Assembly: GCA_022818135.1 (NCBI GenBank)
Contig: JAFMSR010000014.1
Span: 42,842,924-42,906,923, forward strand
Direction of reading: 5' to 3'
DNA from: Saxidomus purpurata
Taxonomy: Eukaryota; Mollusca; Bivalvia; Venerida; Veneridae
DNA: 64,000 nucleotides
Shown here: piece after piece, positions 46,001-56,934 of the stretch
How the letters are laid out: each line of letters opens with the position of its first letter
How positions within the stretch are numbered: position 1 is the stretch's first letter
Translations under genes and position numbers: made by a program
Notes under the pieces: generated by a model
Seen by the model: the letters and a program-made list of their open reading frames with translations, nothing else
Told to the model about the DNA's origin: nothing
The model's database searches: none

Positions 46001-49000
46001 GGTCCCACAACAACACCTCACCTGCAAGACAAAAACTGTGTGCAACAAAACCTGTCAACTAACAGTTTTACAAAATATTTCTATGACCACTTTTTTCTCT
46101 TTAGTCTTTGATTGGTCAGCTACAAAACAAATCCCATTTCTAGCCAATCAGAGGCATTCAACTTCAGAGTCATCTTAAGAAAGATTTTACAATTTTATGT
46201 AAATCTATTTGAAAAACAGGAAGATAAGAAAGACGGCTACACAAAAATATGCAATCGAAGTATACTAATCACGTTTTCTGGTAAATGTGGTTGGATCAAA
46301 CTTACAAGTTTAAAATTTGTTTGAGACAGCTTTGATTAATTTAGTTTTAAAATGAAAAAGAAAACCTTGTTTGCTGGGAGTCTGTCAGGTTAATTACAAA
46401 AGTCTTTTCACCACTTACCATTAAAGTTGCCCCCGGCAACAATAGCTGGGTTTTTAGGATGGAATGCCAGACACATCAGACAGCTGTCCAGCTCTATAGT
46501 GGTGTCAGGTTTATCTTCCTTGATACCTGTGCGGTCCAAGTTCCATGTGCACAATGCCGTGCGATGTGTGCACCAGTCCTCGTGCTCCAGCTGTCCAAAT
46601 CTATTTTACCAGTCAAGGTTGCAATATTGTGTTAGAGAACAGCAACATGCTACAGTATAACCTGCATTAAGAGGCCACCTAAAAGGAGTTAAATATGTGG
46701 TCTCATAATGAAACAGTTCCTCAATACAACATACAGCCAAACCTGTGAATAAAGACCAATGTTGGGAAGCTATAAATGTGTTCTTTATATGCAGGTGGTC
46801 TTTATTCACAGGTGTTTATACTCTAGATAAACAGTGCACTAGGATCTCCCTGTTGGTCTTTATTTGCAGGATGGTTGGTCCATATTGACAGGTGGTCTTT
46901 AATACAAGTTTGACTGTATTTTGTTCTTTTATTATAAAGTTAGGGCTAAAAAATAGTGATAACTTAATGCAAGTGCTCTCTCAATTAAAGTGTTCACTCA
47001 AGTAATTTTGACTGTAATTTTAAGATTAATGACAGCATTTCAGGAAGAAAGATCACAGATTAAGTGAAACCAACATGTCACATATGAAAAGGATACGATG
47101 CTGCCACCACAGACCCTGTTGAGTTCCAGGAGAGATCTGTGACATGGAACTTGCCAGACAGATTAGGGTTGGTCAGCGTGTGTATACATGTTACATCAGA
47201 CTTCTCCTCCTCCAAGCCAACATCATATCCTGAAACATTGCATATATACATACAGAGAATAGGCAGTATTATAACAACAGTAAACTTCAGTGTAGATCAT
47301 GATCAAAATGCAAGGATGTTGCTTAATCTGTGGGTGACTGGTTAGACCGGTCAGTTGTTCTGATAACTGCTTCTGAACTTCAACACACTCCATAATAATT
47401 TATCTAAAACTTGAGCTTTCCACATGCTGTATGAAATGTACCATCTGCAATTATTAAAATAATTCAGCATACCGGTACTCTTGTTTTCGAGATGTTTACC
47501 CACATTTCAATTAGTTATAAATATGTTAAAATGAATGCGAAATGAGTCTCTCTTGTCTTAAAGACTTAGCTTAAAAATTGTGACAATTAAAAAACTGGTA
47601 GCAGCATATACCATTTCAAATGTCAAAATTACAAAACAGTTATATAAACACTATATTGACTCCTTATTAGTTATTGAATACTATTAGCTATTGTTTGCTA
47701 TTAACAATAGAAGTATTAATGCAAATGCACTGTGCACATACCATCAAAGGCTCTACTTTTGAGATTACTATCCAACTGTTTAGAAATATATGGTTCTACT
47801 TTGTGTAGGAAATCAGCGAGTCGTCCAGAACTGTCTTCAGCCAGCCTAAACTTCCTCTTGGGCTCCTCATCTGTCTGAACCTACACAAGAACAACAATAT
47901 GTAAGACATAACCATTTAGTCCCAAACTTTATAGTTGGTTCAGAAAGCTTCTGGAGAGCTCATGTTTGTACTTGTTATTTGTGTCTTGCTGACTCAAAAT
48001 AAGAAGTTATAATCATGTATTGTATTGTATATTGTATTGTTATATTATTACATACTGTACTATACGGACCCTGCTGGACATGACATCTGTAAATTTATAG
48101 TTCTAACGTTTTCAACCATGGAGACCCTGTGAACTACCATGCCTAGTAAGTTTCATTAAGCCACATGCGCTCTATTAAGAGCTAAGCCTATTTTTTGGGA
48201 GAAAAAAAAAAAAAAACACTAATTAAGAATCCAGCCCAGTATATGGAAGAGGAAGAAGAAATTCTGTTTATGTGAGAAAAGATAGCAGTTTCTTATGAAA
48301 GATAGAAATCTAGTACTGTGCTGATACTTCCCAGGAACAGTCATGGTTTGGTAAACTAAACTGCCCACCTGTAAATATCTGAAATTCTAATGAAATAGAA
48401 ATGAAATCAAATGATTAAAGAATTTGGTGATGATAAAATATGAGCAAGAACTTATAAAACTTCTGATGATTTAAAAAGATATAAAAAGATTTAAATTTCA
48501 CTTGGAATCAAAAGTTTATACAGAAGTCAACTGCATACCCCTGCATCTCGGCATTTGTATGACTGTGCTGCCTGATCAAACATCTGCAACTCCACTGTCT
48601 GTGTCTGACGATCATCTATGTATCTGCAGAATGACAAACAAAAACATTAATTTAACCCATACCCTAATGGACCTAAATCATGTCGGTCAATAGCTATTCA
48701 AAGCTTATAATAATTTGATATTAACTTCTGACTGTAGGTAAGTATCTTGTATCATGAAAATTACACAAATTACTTAGAAGTTGGATTTATAGTCCAGTGT
48801 ATTCCATTCCATAGTCTTCTATTAAAAACAAAATGGGCAGCAAACTTTCTGAAATCCTAGCCAGGTAAGCTGGTTATATGACACGCCAGGTGTTAAAAAA
48901 GATAAAACAACTGCAAGATAGTTCTTACAGTTAAGAGAATCAAGATTGTTAACGAATTAGTTGTTTGGTCGAACCTGCCTCTCTTTGGGGATTTAAGTTG

Positions 49001-51169
49001 CCAGTTCGTCACCAGGTTTTGTTAGAAAATATAAAAGGATTTCTCCCCTACCCCTTAAGGTATTATTAGATAAAGTTCTCACAGTTAAATGAGATACTGC
49101 ATCAAATTTGATTAAAACCGTATATGATTTATCTGTTTAAAATATGATTTTAGATTTTAATAATTACTAATAAAAAATAAACTACGTATTTGACTCATCG
49201 ACTTAAGATTTAAATAATTATTTGTCAAAATTTGATTAAAAATTTATATGATTTATCTGTTTAAAATATGATTTTAATAATTATTTATAAAAATAAACTA
49301 TGTATTTGACTCATCATTAAGATTTAAATATTATTTGTCAAAATTTGATTAAAAATTTTAGATTTATCTGTGTTAAATTTGATTTTATATTTTTAATAAT
49401 TATTAATAAAAATAAACTACGCATTTGACTCTAAATAATTATTTGTCATGTTTCATATCGATATAACGACCTAATAATTTAATGGTAATTATTGGACTGA
49501 GCTGTGAACATGAACCAAGCGAACTGTTGACGGTATCATTACCCCCCCCACGTCGGCCCCCCCTGCCCCGTCCGCTTGTTTCTGATAAAAGTTTGACATC
49601 AGTTTGATGCAGAAATGAAACGTGTCACATCTGAAAGGGTGTATATAAACTGAAAATTCAGCGGTTATTCATTCATGCGCCATATTAGCAGGGCTGGAAC
49701 CATCCACACTAAGGGACGCGGTACATGCTGAGGAAGAGGATTAAAGAAGATAACTGGATAAAACTAAGACTGTTATTAGTGCTAAAACAGTGTGCTGACT
49801 TAATTAAATGTGCTAAGTTTACTGTTTTGTTGTGACTTATGTTAAATGTATTGTTTGTATTGTATATATTATGTAACTGTGCTAAATAATTTGAAAGAAT
49901 TGATAGATTCCTTTAATGTGTGCTTGTCCGTCTTTTTATAGGTTAGTATTGTTTGTATGTTTTGTTCATTTATTAATGTATTGTATATCATGTTTTGCTC
50001 ATTAATAGACAGTTGACATTTCAAAGGATTTATGTAAATGTGTGCGTATCTGTTATTCCCAGGTTTGTATGTACTGTATATTGTTTTGTTGTGACTTATA
50101 TTATGCTTGTTCATTTATTTAATGTATTGTTTGTATTGTATATATTATGTAAACTGTGCTAAATGATTTGAAAGAATTGATAGATTCTTTAATGGTCTTG
50201 TGCCTCCCCCCCCCCTTCTTTATAGGTTAGTATTGTTTGTATGTTTTGTTCTTTATTAATGTATTGTATATCATGTTTTGCTCATAATGACAGTTGCCTT
50301 TTTCAGGTTTATGTATAAGTGTGCGTATCCGTTATTCCCAGGTTTGTATGTACTGTATATTCTTATATATTATTTATATGTTGTAAATATATTCCTCTGT
50401 TTGTACTGTTATGTGCCTTTACAAAAAATATTGATGGAATAAATTTTGATTGATTTGTGTAAATGTATGTTTTTTTATTTGTGTCCGTGTCCATCATTGT
50501 TATGTATTATTATGTGATTTTTGTCATTTTCTTTTATAAAATTTTTAAACTATAACTTATAACTTCTTTTTGTATATTTTGACATTAATACCCCAACTCC
50601 CAAGACTGATAATGTAAATTATGTGATTTAAAATTGGATGAAAAAAGTTTTAAAAAATCCCCTTTAATAAAAACCCCCGTTAATTGGTTTGTTTGATCCC
50701 ATTTATGTCAAACCAACAGTTAAGTATACAATTAAATAGGGTGCGAAACCACAACCTCTTTTGTACACAAAAGTCTTGGTGACGAAACTGAAGGTCGACG
50801 AAACACCTACCACCGTTAAAACTATTAAAATAGTAAAAGCATATTAAGGTTTAAAAAAAAAACTGTATTGTAAAATTAATCTGATCAGCATATTACTAAA
50901 ATTGGTCTCACATCAAGATCTACCCAGGTTACAAAGGTAGAACTTTCTCTACAATCAATCAGTAACATGTTAAACACTTAGTTTCAACAAACCCGAGACT
51001 ACTAGCTATATATACAGTTATTATCCAACTGCAGGTCTCTATCCGAAAATCTAAAACTTGCCGACCAGTATAGTCTTCATTACCTCAGTTTTCTTGATAG
51101 GAAACATTACCTTTCTTTTTTCCATGTTGAAGTGAAGTTTACCCCGTCTAAAGCTTCGTCTGTAAACAT
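42961..51169 (-). CDS. DYNC2I2: DYNC2I2 (WDR34), dynein-2 intermediate chain
   Basis: Eleven coding exons on the minus strand join without a frame break into 496 residues (human protein about 536). Exons, 5' to 3': 51111-51169, 48539-48623, 47742-47880, 47097-47229, 46419-46600, 45888-46021, 45461-45540, 44780-44961, 44119-44276, 43677-43885, 42961-43090. The N-terminal 110 residues hold LC8-type motifs RQTQT (25-29) and VQTDEE (49-54), then the conserved KSRAFDG stretch at the exon 3/4 junction. The rest is a WD40 propeller; blade strands include [53 protein letters not shown] and GFIQVFKL. The family forms the intermediate chain of cytoplasmic dynein-2, which drives retrograde intraflagellar transport in cilia. 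The start ATG at 51169 has an ACC context. Confidence 0.95.
43677..43885 (-). CDS. DYNC2I2: DYNC2I2 exon 10
   Basis: Residues 385-453: WD blade [20 protein letters not shown] through [11 protein letters not shown], then [10 protein letters not shown]. Human WDR34 has the similar order RWSPVRPLVFAAAS, VQLFDLQ and PVYCLEFN. Confidence 0.95.
44119..44276 (-). CDS. DYNC2I2: DYNC2I2 exon 9
   Basis: Residues 332-384, including [20 protein letters not shown] and CIRLYSILQ. The human orthologue has [20 protein letters not shown] at this place. Confidence 0.95.
44780..44961 (-). CDS. DYNC2I2: DYNC2I2 exon 8
   Basis: Residues 271-331. Contains [20 protein letters not shown], a basic linker conserved in the family, and the blade [17 protein letters not shown]. 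Confidence 0.95.
45461..45540 (-). CDS. DYNC2I2: DYNC2I2 exon 7
   Basis: Residues 245-270 plus two bases: [20 protein letters not shown], a WD strand with the Asp-Gly-Lys turn and terminal Trp. Confidence 0.95.
45645..45785. repeat. Palindromic-core repeat, copy 2 (DYNC2I2 intron 6)
   Basis: GTGCAGATCATGATCAGATC, 14 bases of spacer, then GCAGACTGATCATAATCTGC and ACTGATCAGAAAGCAAAAATC. It forms a large imperfect palindrome, the fullest of the copies in the window. Confidence 0.7.
45888..46021 (-). CDS. DYNC2I2: DYNC2I2 exon 6
   Basis: Residues 200-244: [20 protein letters not shown], then [20 protein letters not shown]. Closely parallels human [20 protein letters not shown]. Confidence 0.95.
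46419..46600 (-). CDS. DYNC2I2: DYNC2I2 exon 5
   Basis: Residues 139-199: [22 protein letters not shown], and [19 protein letters not shown]. Of two possible acceptors, GTAAAATAG|ATTTGG is chosen because it keeps frame and restores [10 protein letters not shown], matching human YGRLDHGDW. The nearer GGACAG would break the frame. Confidence 0.93.
46653..46733. mobile_element. Truncated pogo-like element beside a complete one
   Basis: TA|CAGTATAACCTGCATTAAGA followed by GGCCACC, then a short interior up to the start of the next copy at 46734. The end resembles the 63526-63698 copy. No right end is visible. Confidence 0.5.
46734..46916. mobile_element. Pogo-like MITE, AAAGACCAC subfamily, copy in DYNC2I2 intron 4
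   Basis: TA|CAGCCAAACCTGTGAATAAAG at the left, GGTGGTCTTTAATACAAGTTTGACTG|TA at the right, with TTTATTCACAGGTGTTTATA inside. 183 bases, no reading frame. Confidence 0.75.
47097..47229 (-). CDS. DYNC2I2: DYNC2I2 exon 4
   Basis: Residues 95-138: completes the AFDGYDVG motif, then [17 protein letters not shown], the first blade of the propeller (human: [17 protein letters not shown]). Confidence 0.95.
47742..47880 (-). CDS. DYNC2I2: DYNC2I2 exon 3
   Basis: Residues 49-94: [46 protein letters not shown]. The segment corresponds to human [20 protein letters not shown]. Confidence 0.95.
48539..48623 (-). CDS. DYNC2I2: DYNC2I2 exon 2
   Basis: 85 bases encoding [20 protein letters not shown] and SYKCRDAG after a split Arg codon. 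The [KR]xTQT pattern at 25-29 is the classical LC8 (DYNLL) binding consensus. Too short to be found as an open frame; identified by splice sites and frame. Confidence 0.88.
49107..49450. repeat. Three-copy AT-rich tandem repeat in DYNC2I2 intron 1
   Basis: A unit of roughly 115-125 bases (ATTTGATTAAAA, GATTTATCTGTTTAAAATAT, AATAAACTACGTATTTGACTC, AATTATTTGTCA) is repeated three times with small deletions. Confidence 0.85.
49641..50460 (+). repeat. TATA-containing repeat block with a 270-base tandem duplication
   Basis: GTGTATATAAACTG near 49639 resembles a TATA box. Units at about 49820-50085 and 50086-50360 share TTGTTTTGTTGTGACTTA, GTATATATTATGTAA, GAAAGAATTGATAGATTC, TTATAGGTTAGTATTGTTTG, and CAGGTTTGTATGTACTGTAT. 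AATAAA occurs near 50438. The layout could be a retroelement LTR or 3' end, or a local duplication; no coding part is present. Confidence 0.5.
51111..51169 (-). CDS. DYNC2I2: DYNC2I2 exon 1 (first coding exon)
   Basis: Encodes [19 protein letters not shown] plus two bases of Arg20, then GTAATG. Human WDR34 has the comparable DETLGVASVPSQWR. A longer overlapping frame from a GTG at 51392 is rejected: it reads through the donor and matches nothing. Confidence 0.85.
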
Positions 51170-51450
51170 GGTACCGACAAGCTCCTTTAAGAAAAAAGAA
51201 AATAATTTGTTTATATTGGAGACGACAAAAATATGTCAGTTTATGCTGCGACGTGTTTCGCCCGATATACGGAACATGGGCCAGATGTATTTCAGAGTTG
51301 TCGTTCCTTACCAAGTACAACTGAGGATATATCGATAGGTACGACTTCTGAAGCAGTTTCGTCGGAGACCGGCGTAAGTCGTTGTCTGCCACGACTGGAC
51401 CGGGACTTCCGTTACTCTAGACTCGGAGGCTAGAGCTCTAGCCACTGCCT
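51170..51450 (-). promoter_or_regulatory. DYNC2I2: Probable DYNC2I2 leader and promoter
   Basis: Less AT-rich than its surroundings. The minus strand has ACGGAAGTCCCGGTCC around 51398-51413, an ETS-type core. GTCGTGGCAGACAAC (51381-51395) fits the RFX X-box pattern RYYNYY-N3-RRNRAC except at one base. No TATA box. The transcription start is not determined. Confidence 0.4.
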
Positions 51451-51956
51451 AAAATGAAATATTAAAACAAACTGTCATCAAAAATGATCATAACCATCGG
51501 TTTTAATTTTTTCTTCCTCTTTAATAGAAGAACCATTCTCGTACGTCCAGAGCATTTCATTACATAATTTCAAGTTTGTCTGAAAGGTTGGCAAACCACT
51601 GATGCATAAGGATGTAGAAGAACTAGAGCCTACGTTTATTTTAACCAAATCCGTACAACAATATGGTACCTACAAGCAGATATGTTGTCGCCCTCTCTTT
51701 TTATTTTTCATAAATGATTCTGTGCTAATGTTCAAAAGAGCAAGCACCAATCGCCATTCAAAGAACGCAGTGCTCAAGTCAAAGATATTCTTTTGGCAAG
51801 AACAGAAAATATGGTTCGTTTGTGTAGAGAAGCAGAGAAAAGTACTGTACAACACCATTCACCTAAGTAGAAAAAAACAAAAATAATATCAAACAGGGAA
51901 TGCCACGTACCAAAAACGCAGCCTCCCCAAAACGAGCCCCACAGCACCCAGAAGTG

Positions 51957-51958
51957 CA

Positions 51959-52030
<72 letters not shown>
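51957..52030. repeat. (CA)n microsatellite
   Basis: A nearly perfect CA dinucleotide run. The Val-Cys and Thr-His repeat frames across it are artefacts of the repeat. Confidence 0.97.
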
Positions 52031-52032
<2 letters not shown>

Positions 52033-52616
52033 GCATACAAAGCAAATACACGAGGACAAAACGAACAATTAACGGAACACAGTGGGGCACCGCCTTGGAA
52101 CGGTCAGTGGCAAAAACACCACTGGGGAGCTTAAACCGGTTTATGGTGCGCACCCAAGGCTGAAGTTATCAAGATTATCAGCATTGCTCTGACTGAAGTA
52201 AGAAAGGCTACTTTTTAGATGTAAATTTTGAAAGGCCCCTTTAATATGTAGCTGAAATCAAGACCAACAGAAAAGTATCATTTCTCAGGTACCTTGATAT
52301 CGCCAACTTTGAAGCGAAAAAGAAAATGCTGAAAGCAGCTTACTTGGAAACAGTCATGCTCCACCTGGAGTCGGCTCCACAGCTTAGATGACCACTGCAA
52401 AGAGAAATCAGTTGGTGCTAGGTAAGGTCCGACACGTCTTTATTTATAACCTTGGAGCCCTGACAAAACTTAAAGAGCAAATGCTACCAACTTGGTCCAC
52501 CAATAATTCAGCCGGATCAGTTCAAGATACGACTTCTTAAACATTGGTAGTTGCCTGGATTCCAGGGTGATGTGAAATTTTTTATGAAACAAACCATGAT
52601 CTCGTAAGACTATCCA

Positions 52617-52800
52617 TCAGAGTTATGGGTTCATGTGTACACAGACGACTCCGCAACAGCTGCTATACAAGCTGACGCTACTTGTATATTCATCACGCAC
52701 TTGTATTTTCATCATGCACACGCTGGTAAGTCCAGGACATTGAGCATACCAAGAGAAAACTGTACCAACTACGAAGTAGGCGAGTTTATAGCACTTCAGT
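52617..52800 (+). pseudogene. Retroelement RNase H domain relic
   Basis: The frame translates as VHVYTDDSATAAIQADATCI, then SIPRENCTNYEVGEFIAL. This resembles the RNase H domain of non-LTR retrotransposons: the YTDGSA strand with its first catalytic Asp, and the SNYxAExxAL helix with the Glu. The usual Gly after TD is Asp here. No intact reverse transcriptase precedes it and flanking frames are broken. It is read as a decayed fragment, with moderate confidence from motif memory only. Confidence 0.5.
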
Positions 52801-53075
52801 GTGTAGTTTTTAAAATAATCACCACAACAAGCGCCTAACAGATACCAAGAGGATGCTTAGGTCTAGATATTCCATGGGGTTTCCGAAGATACTTTGGTAA
52901 AGTTATGGATATGATGTGATCACAGATTTGAAAAACCGTTGTAAGTTCAGCTGCTTACCTATTCCTTATAACTGATGTCTAACTTAAATATGCTGCAGGA
53001 CTTTAAACCATTCAATAATCTATGTAGTGTTATTGTTGTAAAATTAATGGGTGGATAGCGATGTATTACACAAGG

Positions 53076-53220
53076 CCTCTATATTGATTAATTGTGGTAA
53101 AATGAGGCATTTTTCGCCAAAGGTCCTGCTTTAAAATTGTATTTATTTACCATTTTACGTTCATTGAACACATTATCTATGTTTCGAGAATATAATCGGC
53201 TAGATGTAGGGTATGTCCCT
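53076..53220 (+). repeat. Dispersed repeat pair, copy 2 (first copy 27008-27150)
   Basis: Shares CCTCTATATTGAT, AATTGTGGTA, AATTGTATTTATTTA, CATTGAAC and TTTCGAGAAT in order with the first copy. Confidence 0.65.
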
Positions 53221-55565
53221 TTAAATGACAGGCTTGAACTTCTTCCACAGATAATCTACGATCTGGTGGCCGTCCCTGCTGAAAATCTACCAAAAGTCAA
53301 CGAACGACGCCAAACACCAAATCCATTAAGCAAGTAACATTGGCACCTACAAATGTTCAGCTGTACCACGTACCATAGTAAAGTCCTGGATTCAATAGTG
53401 GCTTGTAACTGAACGTGCTTTAACAAAATTCAAGTCGCACGAATTATCGAGGAATGATTGTGAGCAGCACACACATTCCTCGGTAATTGTTGCATGTAAG
53501 TGAGATAATTTCGATTATACTACCAAACTTCTTTGATTGAGATCAGCGATTTGATCGGGTGAACTCCACTGAATGCATACTGTTGAAAGGGAAGTAACTG
53601 CTACGGGGAGTTTGGTATACAATACGGTAAGGTTACGGCACAAAATACGAAGCGACCTCTAGCGATAAGTGTACAACAACAACAACAAAAACAAAAAACA
53701 TTTTTTATTCCTGTTTGTTTTATTTTCATAATAGCATGTGCTGGAAGCCCAGACCAAGGACGACATACAGTTTCACGTAAAGTATGCAAATTACTGAATA
53801 AAATAATAGATGCATAAGACATTGGTGTTTGTAATTTAATAGAATTTATGGATTTAAACTAGAAATATTTTTTTATTTCTAAAAACCTTGCAGTATCTTT
53901 TTTGGTTCAGTTGTAAAACGTAGATAAATTTAAAGATCAAACATTTAAGTGTGAATGATTATTTCCAATAAATTGTACACACTCGTTTAACATCAGATTT
54001 CTCCCCAGGCCCAAAAGATGCAGCGGGGCCACTTCCCCTGGTCTAGTCTCACTATTTCCACTTGGAAGGCAAACCGATTTTACAGTAGTCGGCCTTCTAC
54101 GTCTCACTTTGATGTGCAAATACCTGGGAATACATTCCCAACGAAATTCTGTTGGGCACTTGTTAAAGCAGTAAGATCCAATATTTAAATGTATTTATGA
54201 TTTAACATGATAGTATTAAGTTTAAAAAGGATACTAACTCAATTCCAAGTTATGTTTACCTATTTACACACCTGCATAAATCGGTGAATTATAAAAAGAA
54301 ACGGCATATTATGCAGTATGTGTAAACTTGCAAGTTTAGGTTTCGACATTCAGATTTTAATAAAGTGATGAGATTTTTCATAAAATCTTAGGTTTTCATT
54401 TAAACACATGTTTAATTCTTTATTTTAGAGCAGAAAATTGTTTTTTAAACCATTTTAATTGTGTATTATGTGCCGGTTTTACCTAATATTGAAACTACAC
54501 ATTCTGCCTATTATGGAGCACATTAAAATTAGGCGTAGAGGTGGTGACAGTTATAAAATATCAGATCTGTGAAAGGGGTCACACTGAAATGCCAAATTAA
54601 TTAGGCTACCCCTGGTCAGCTTGAAATTGAAAGTAGACATCCTGCAGTGCTTATAATCCAGTGCGGCACCTTCAATCAGCTAGGAATTTGATCCCACTAA
54701 GATCAAGTATTGACTTTAGAAGATTGTTCATTTGAACACCTGTTGCATAACGTCTTGTGCATCTTCACGGTATCAAGTAGGCAGATCCAAACGATGGACT
54801 AACTCTGCCCTTCGACCAATCATTAGTTTATAGTTTATACTAAATTATTTAAGGTCATTTCTGAAGAAGGCTTGCAGCTTAGTGAGTCACGCTGGATGCC
54901 ACTTCCTGGTGACCAAGATATTTCTTATGTCTGCACTGCATTCAAAGTAAAGAAAATAGCAGTTAATGAGATTATAAACAGGCACGGATAATTATCTACA
55001 TTTACGTTTTACTGCTAAAAATCGTTTATGATTATGACTAGCAGACGCTTTGTCAGGGAACAGCTGTTAAAATAAAGAACATTTAAGTGTAAAACTAGGA
55101 TAGATAAAAGATTAAAAAGCCTACAAGACTATTAGTTAAAAACACAATATTTAGAGTTAGAACTGAATGAAAGGGTCAGTTATGATATTATGGTATATAT
55201 TTAGTAATAAGCTAAATGCATTCATCAAAAATTATTGCCCAGGTGTGAATATTCATCAGATATTTATTCACCTACATTTAACTGAAACAAAATAAAACAA
55301 CTTTAATTCCAAATTTTGTTAATCCTCGTGCAGTTTTATGTGCATTATCACAAATTTGAACATGAATGCTGCAAAATGCTGCATAAAAAGAAAATTTGCT
55401 GAGCGCAACAGAAAGAACTTCTGTTCCAGAGATCTGAATGAGGATGGGTGAAAGTAAATATAATTTAAGGGCCAAACTTGAAAACTCCCTAAAATCAGTC
55501 TATTTAAGTTCTAAGAGAAATTTTTAATGAGCAACAGTCTTTCACACTTGCACTACAACGTTGGG

Positions 55566-56480
55566 CAGTCAAAACCACTTTCGGTTGTAACCGCCCCGGT
55601 CAATACTCCAAAAGTGGTCAATACTGGTTGATCTGTTGACGATTTAATGTTTTCTGATAATTTTTAGTTATTTTAAAGCAAGAAATGAACTAATACTTCA
55701 TATTGATGATAAAGATGACAGCTTAATCTACTGGTCAGTACCCCCAAAATTGCCATTCAATGTAACTTAATATTGGCTGTTAGGTCTATTGTGGCCAATA
55801 CTAGTTGATTGGTCATTCTTGGTGGTCAGTTGAATATTTTCTTGAAGTGCTTAGGTAAAATATGCAATTTAGAAGTCAAGTAATAAAATATAAGAATTCA
55901 AATAAATAGGTATTGCTCAGTTAATACTTCTGTCACATACCTCCATAGTGAGGTAAATATGTGCTGTTTGGTCAGTACTGGACAACTGAAACAAAACACT
56001 CTTTGAACTGAGTGCTGTTTCTTGATAATGTTACTTAAACTGTATATACACACTGTTGACATTGTCTTACACAAGTGTGAAGTGTGGCAGGTTAATTGCT
56101 ACCAGGGCAGCTTAGGTGTGAATAACACCTCTGCAAAGGGGTCCAATTGTTTTGATAGCAAATATACCATTCCTCCTGATAGCTAATCAGTCTCTTAGAC
56201 CTAAAGTTTTGAATTGACCACAGTACAATTACAAAGAAAAACATTATTCTCAACAAAATATTAAATGGCCAATATAATTATTTTATGTTTAAATTATCAT
56301 GAATAAGCTATAAAGTTATATTAAATGAAAGTCTAGATAGTAACCAAAGGAAGATTTAAGTGTTTAATAGATAATTTTTCAATCAACCAGTATTGACTGG
56401 TAATAACCAGTATTGACCCGTTTTAACCAGAATTGACTGCCGACCCGGTCAATATTCATATTGTCAGGTCTATTGCCAAT
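55566..56480. repeat. TATTGACC/GGTCAATA-rich repeat region
   Basis: Begins CAGTCAAAACCACTTTCGGT, then GGTCAATACTCC. GGTCAATACT, GGTCAGTACT, CCAGTATTGACTGG and related motifs recur throughout, ending around AACCAGAATTGACTGCCG and GGTCAATATT. The CAGTC start and TTGACTG near the end recall the pogo-like elements, so nested or expanded copies are possible. Confidence 0.45.
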
Positions 56481-56578
56481 ATTGATACACAATAGACATG
56501 ATAGAGCATTGTTTGATCACACCTCTTTTGATTTATTTTATTACTACAATTAATTTAGATAGATCTTTCAGTCTACTA

Positions 56579-56732
56579 CAATGCAACCTTTCTGGAGCAA
56601 TCATCCTTGGGAACACATAAATGTGTCTGTTGTAGAGAGGTGTTGTTCTGGAGAGGTTGATTCCTTACATGATTGATGCAGCAGGAAATAAAATGTGTGT
56701 CTCGATAGGTGTCGTTCAGGGAGGTTGGACTG
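56579..56732. mobile_element. Pogo-like MITE, third subfamily
   Basis: TA|CAATGCAACCTTTCTGGAGC at the left, GTCGTTCAGGGAGGTTGGACTG|TA at the right, with imperfect inverted ends. Internal GTTGTAGAGAGGTG and TCTCGATAGGTGTCG echo the ends. 154 bases, no reading frame. Confidence 0.65.
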
Positions 56733-56934
56733 TACATAAAAATGAAGTTAGGCGAATCTGCAGTGTGAGAAAAACTCCATCATCAACTACAGTACACCCT
56801 CTCAAAAATTCTTGAAGAATAGAAACAGGCAGCCAATATCTTTTCAAAACAAAACACTGTAATTAACCAAGGTAGAAATTGTAACTTGATGTCTGTCCAT
56901 AGTACCCATTGAGATATTGCTTTGAACTGCCTGC

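Noticed and set aside
49107..49450. CRISPR-like repeat array
   Set aside because: The units are long, contiguous, AT-rich and without spacers, in a clearly eukaryotic locus.
51051..51392. 113-codon minus frame starting at GTG
   Set aside because: It overlaps DYNC2I2 exon 1 in another frame, reads through a good donor and has no recognisable content. The spliced frame from the ATG at 51169 fits the orthologue.
51233..51433. 66-codon + frame opposite the DYNC2I2 leader as a bidirectional partner gene
   Set aside because: The frame matches nothing and no donor links it to the PLEKHA1/2 exons.
51774..52163. Val-Cys and Thr-His repeat frames on both strands
   Set aside because: They arise from the CA dinucleotide run.
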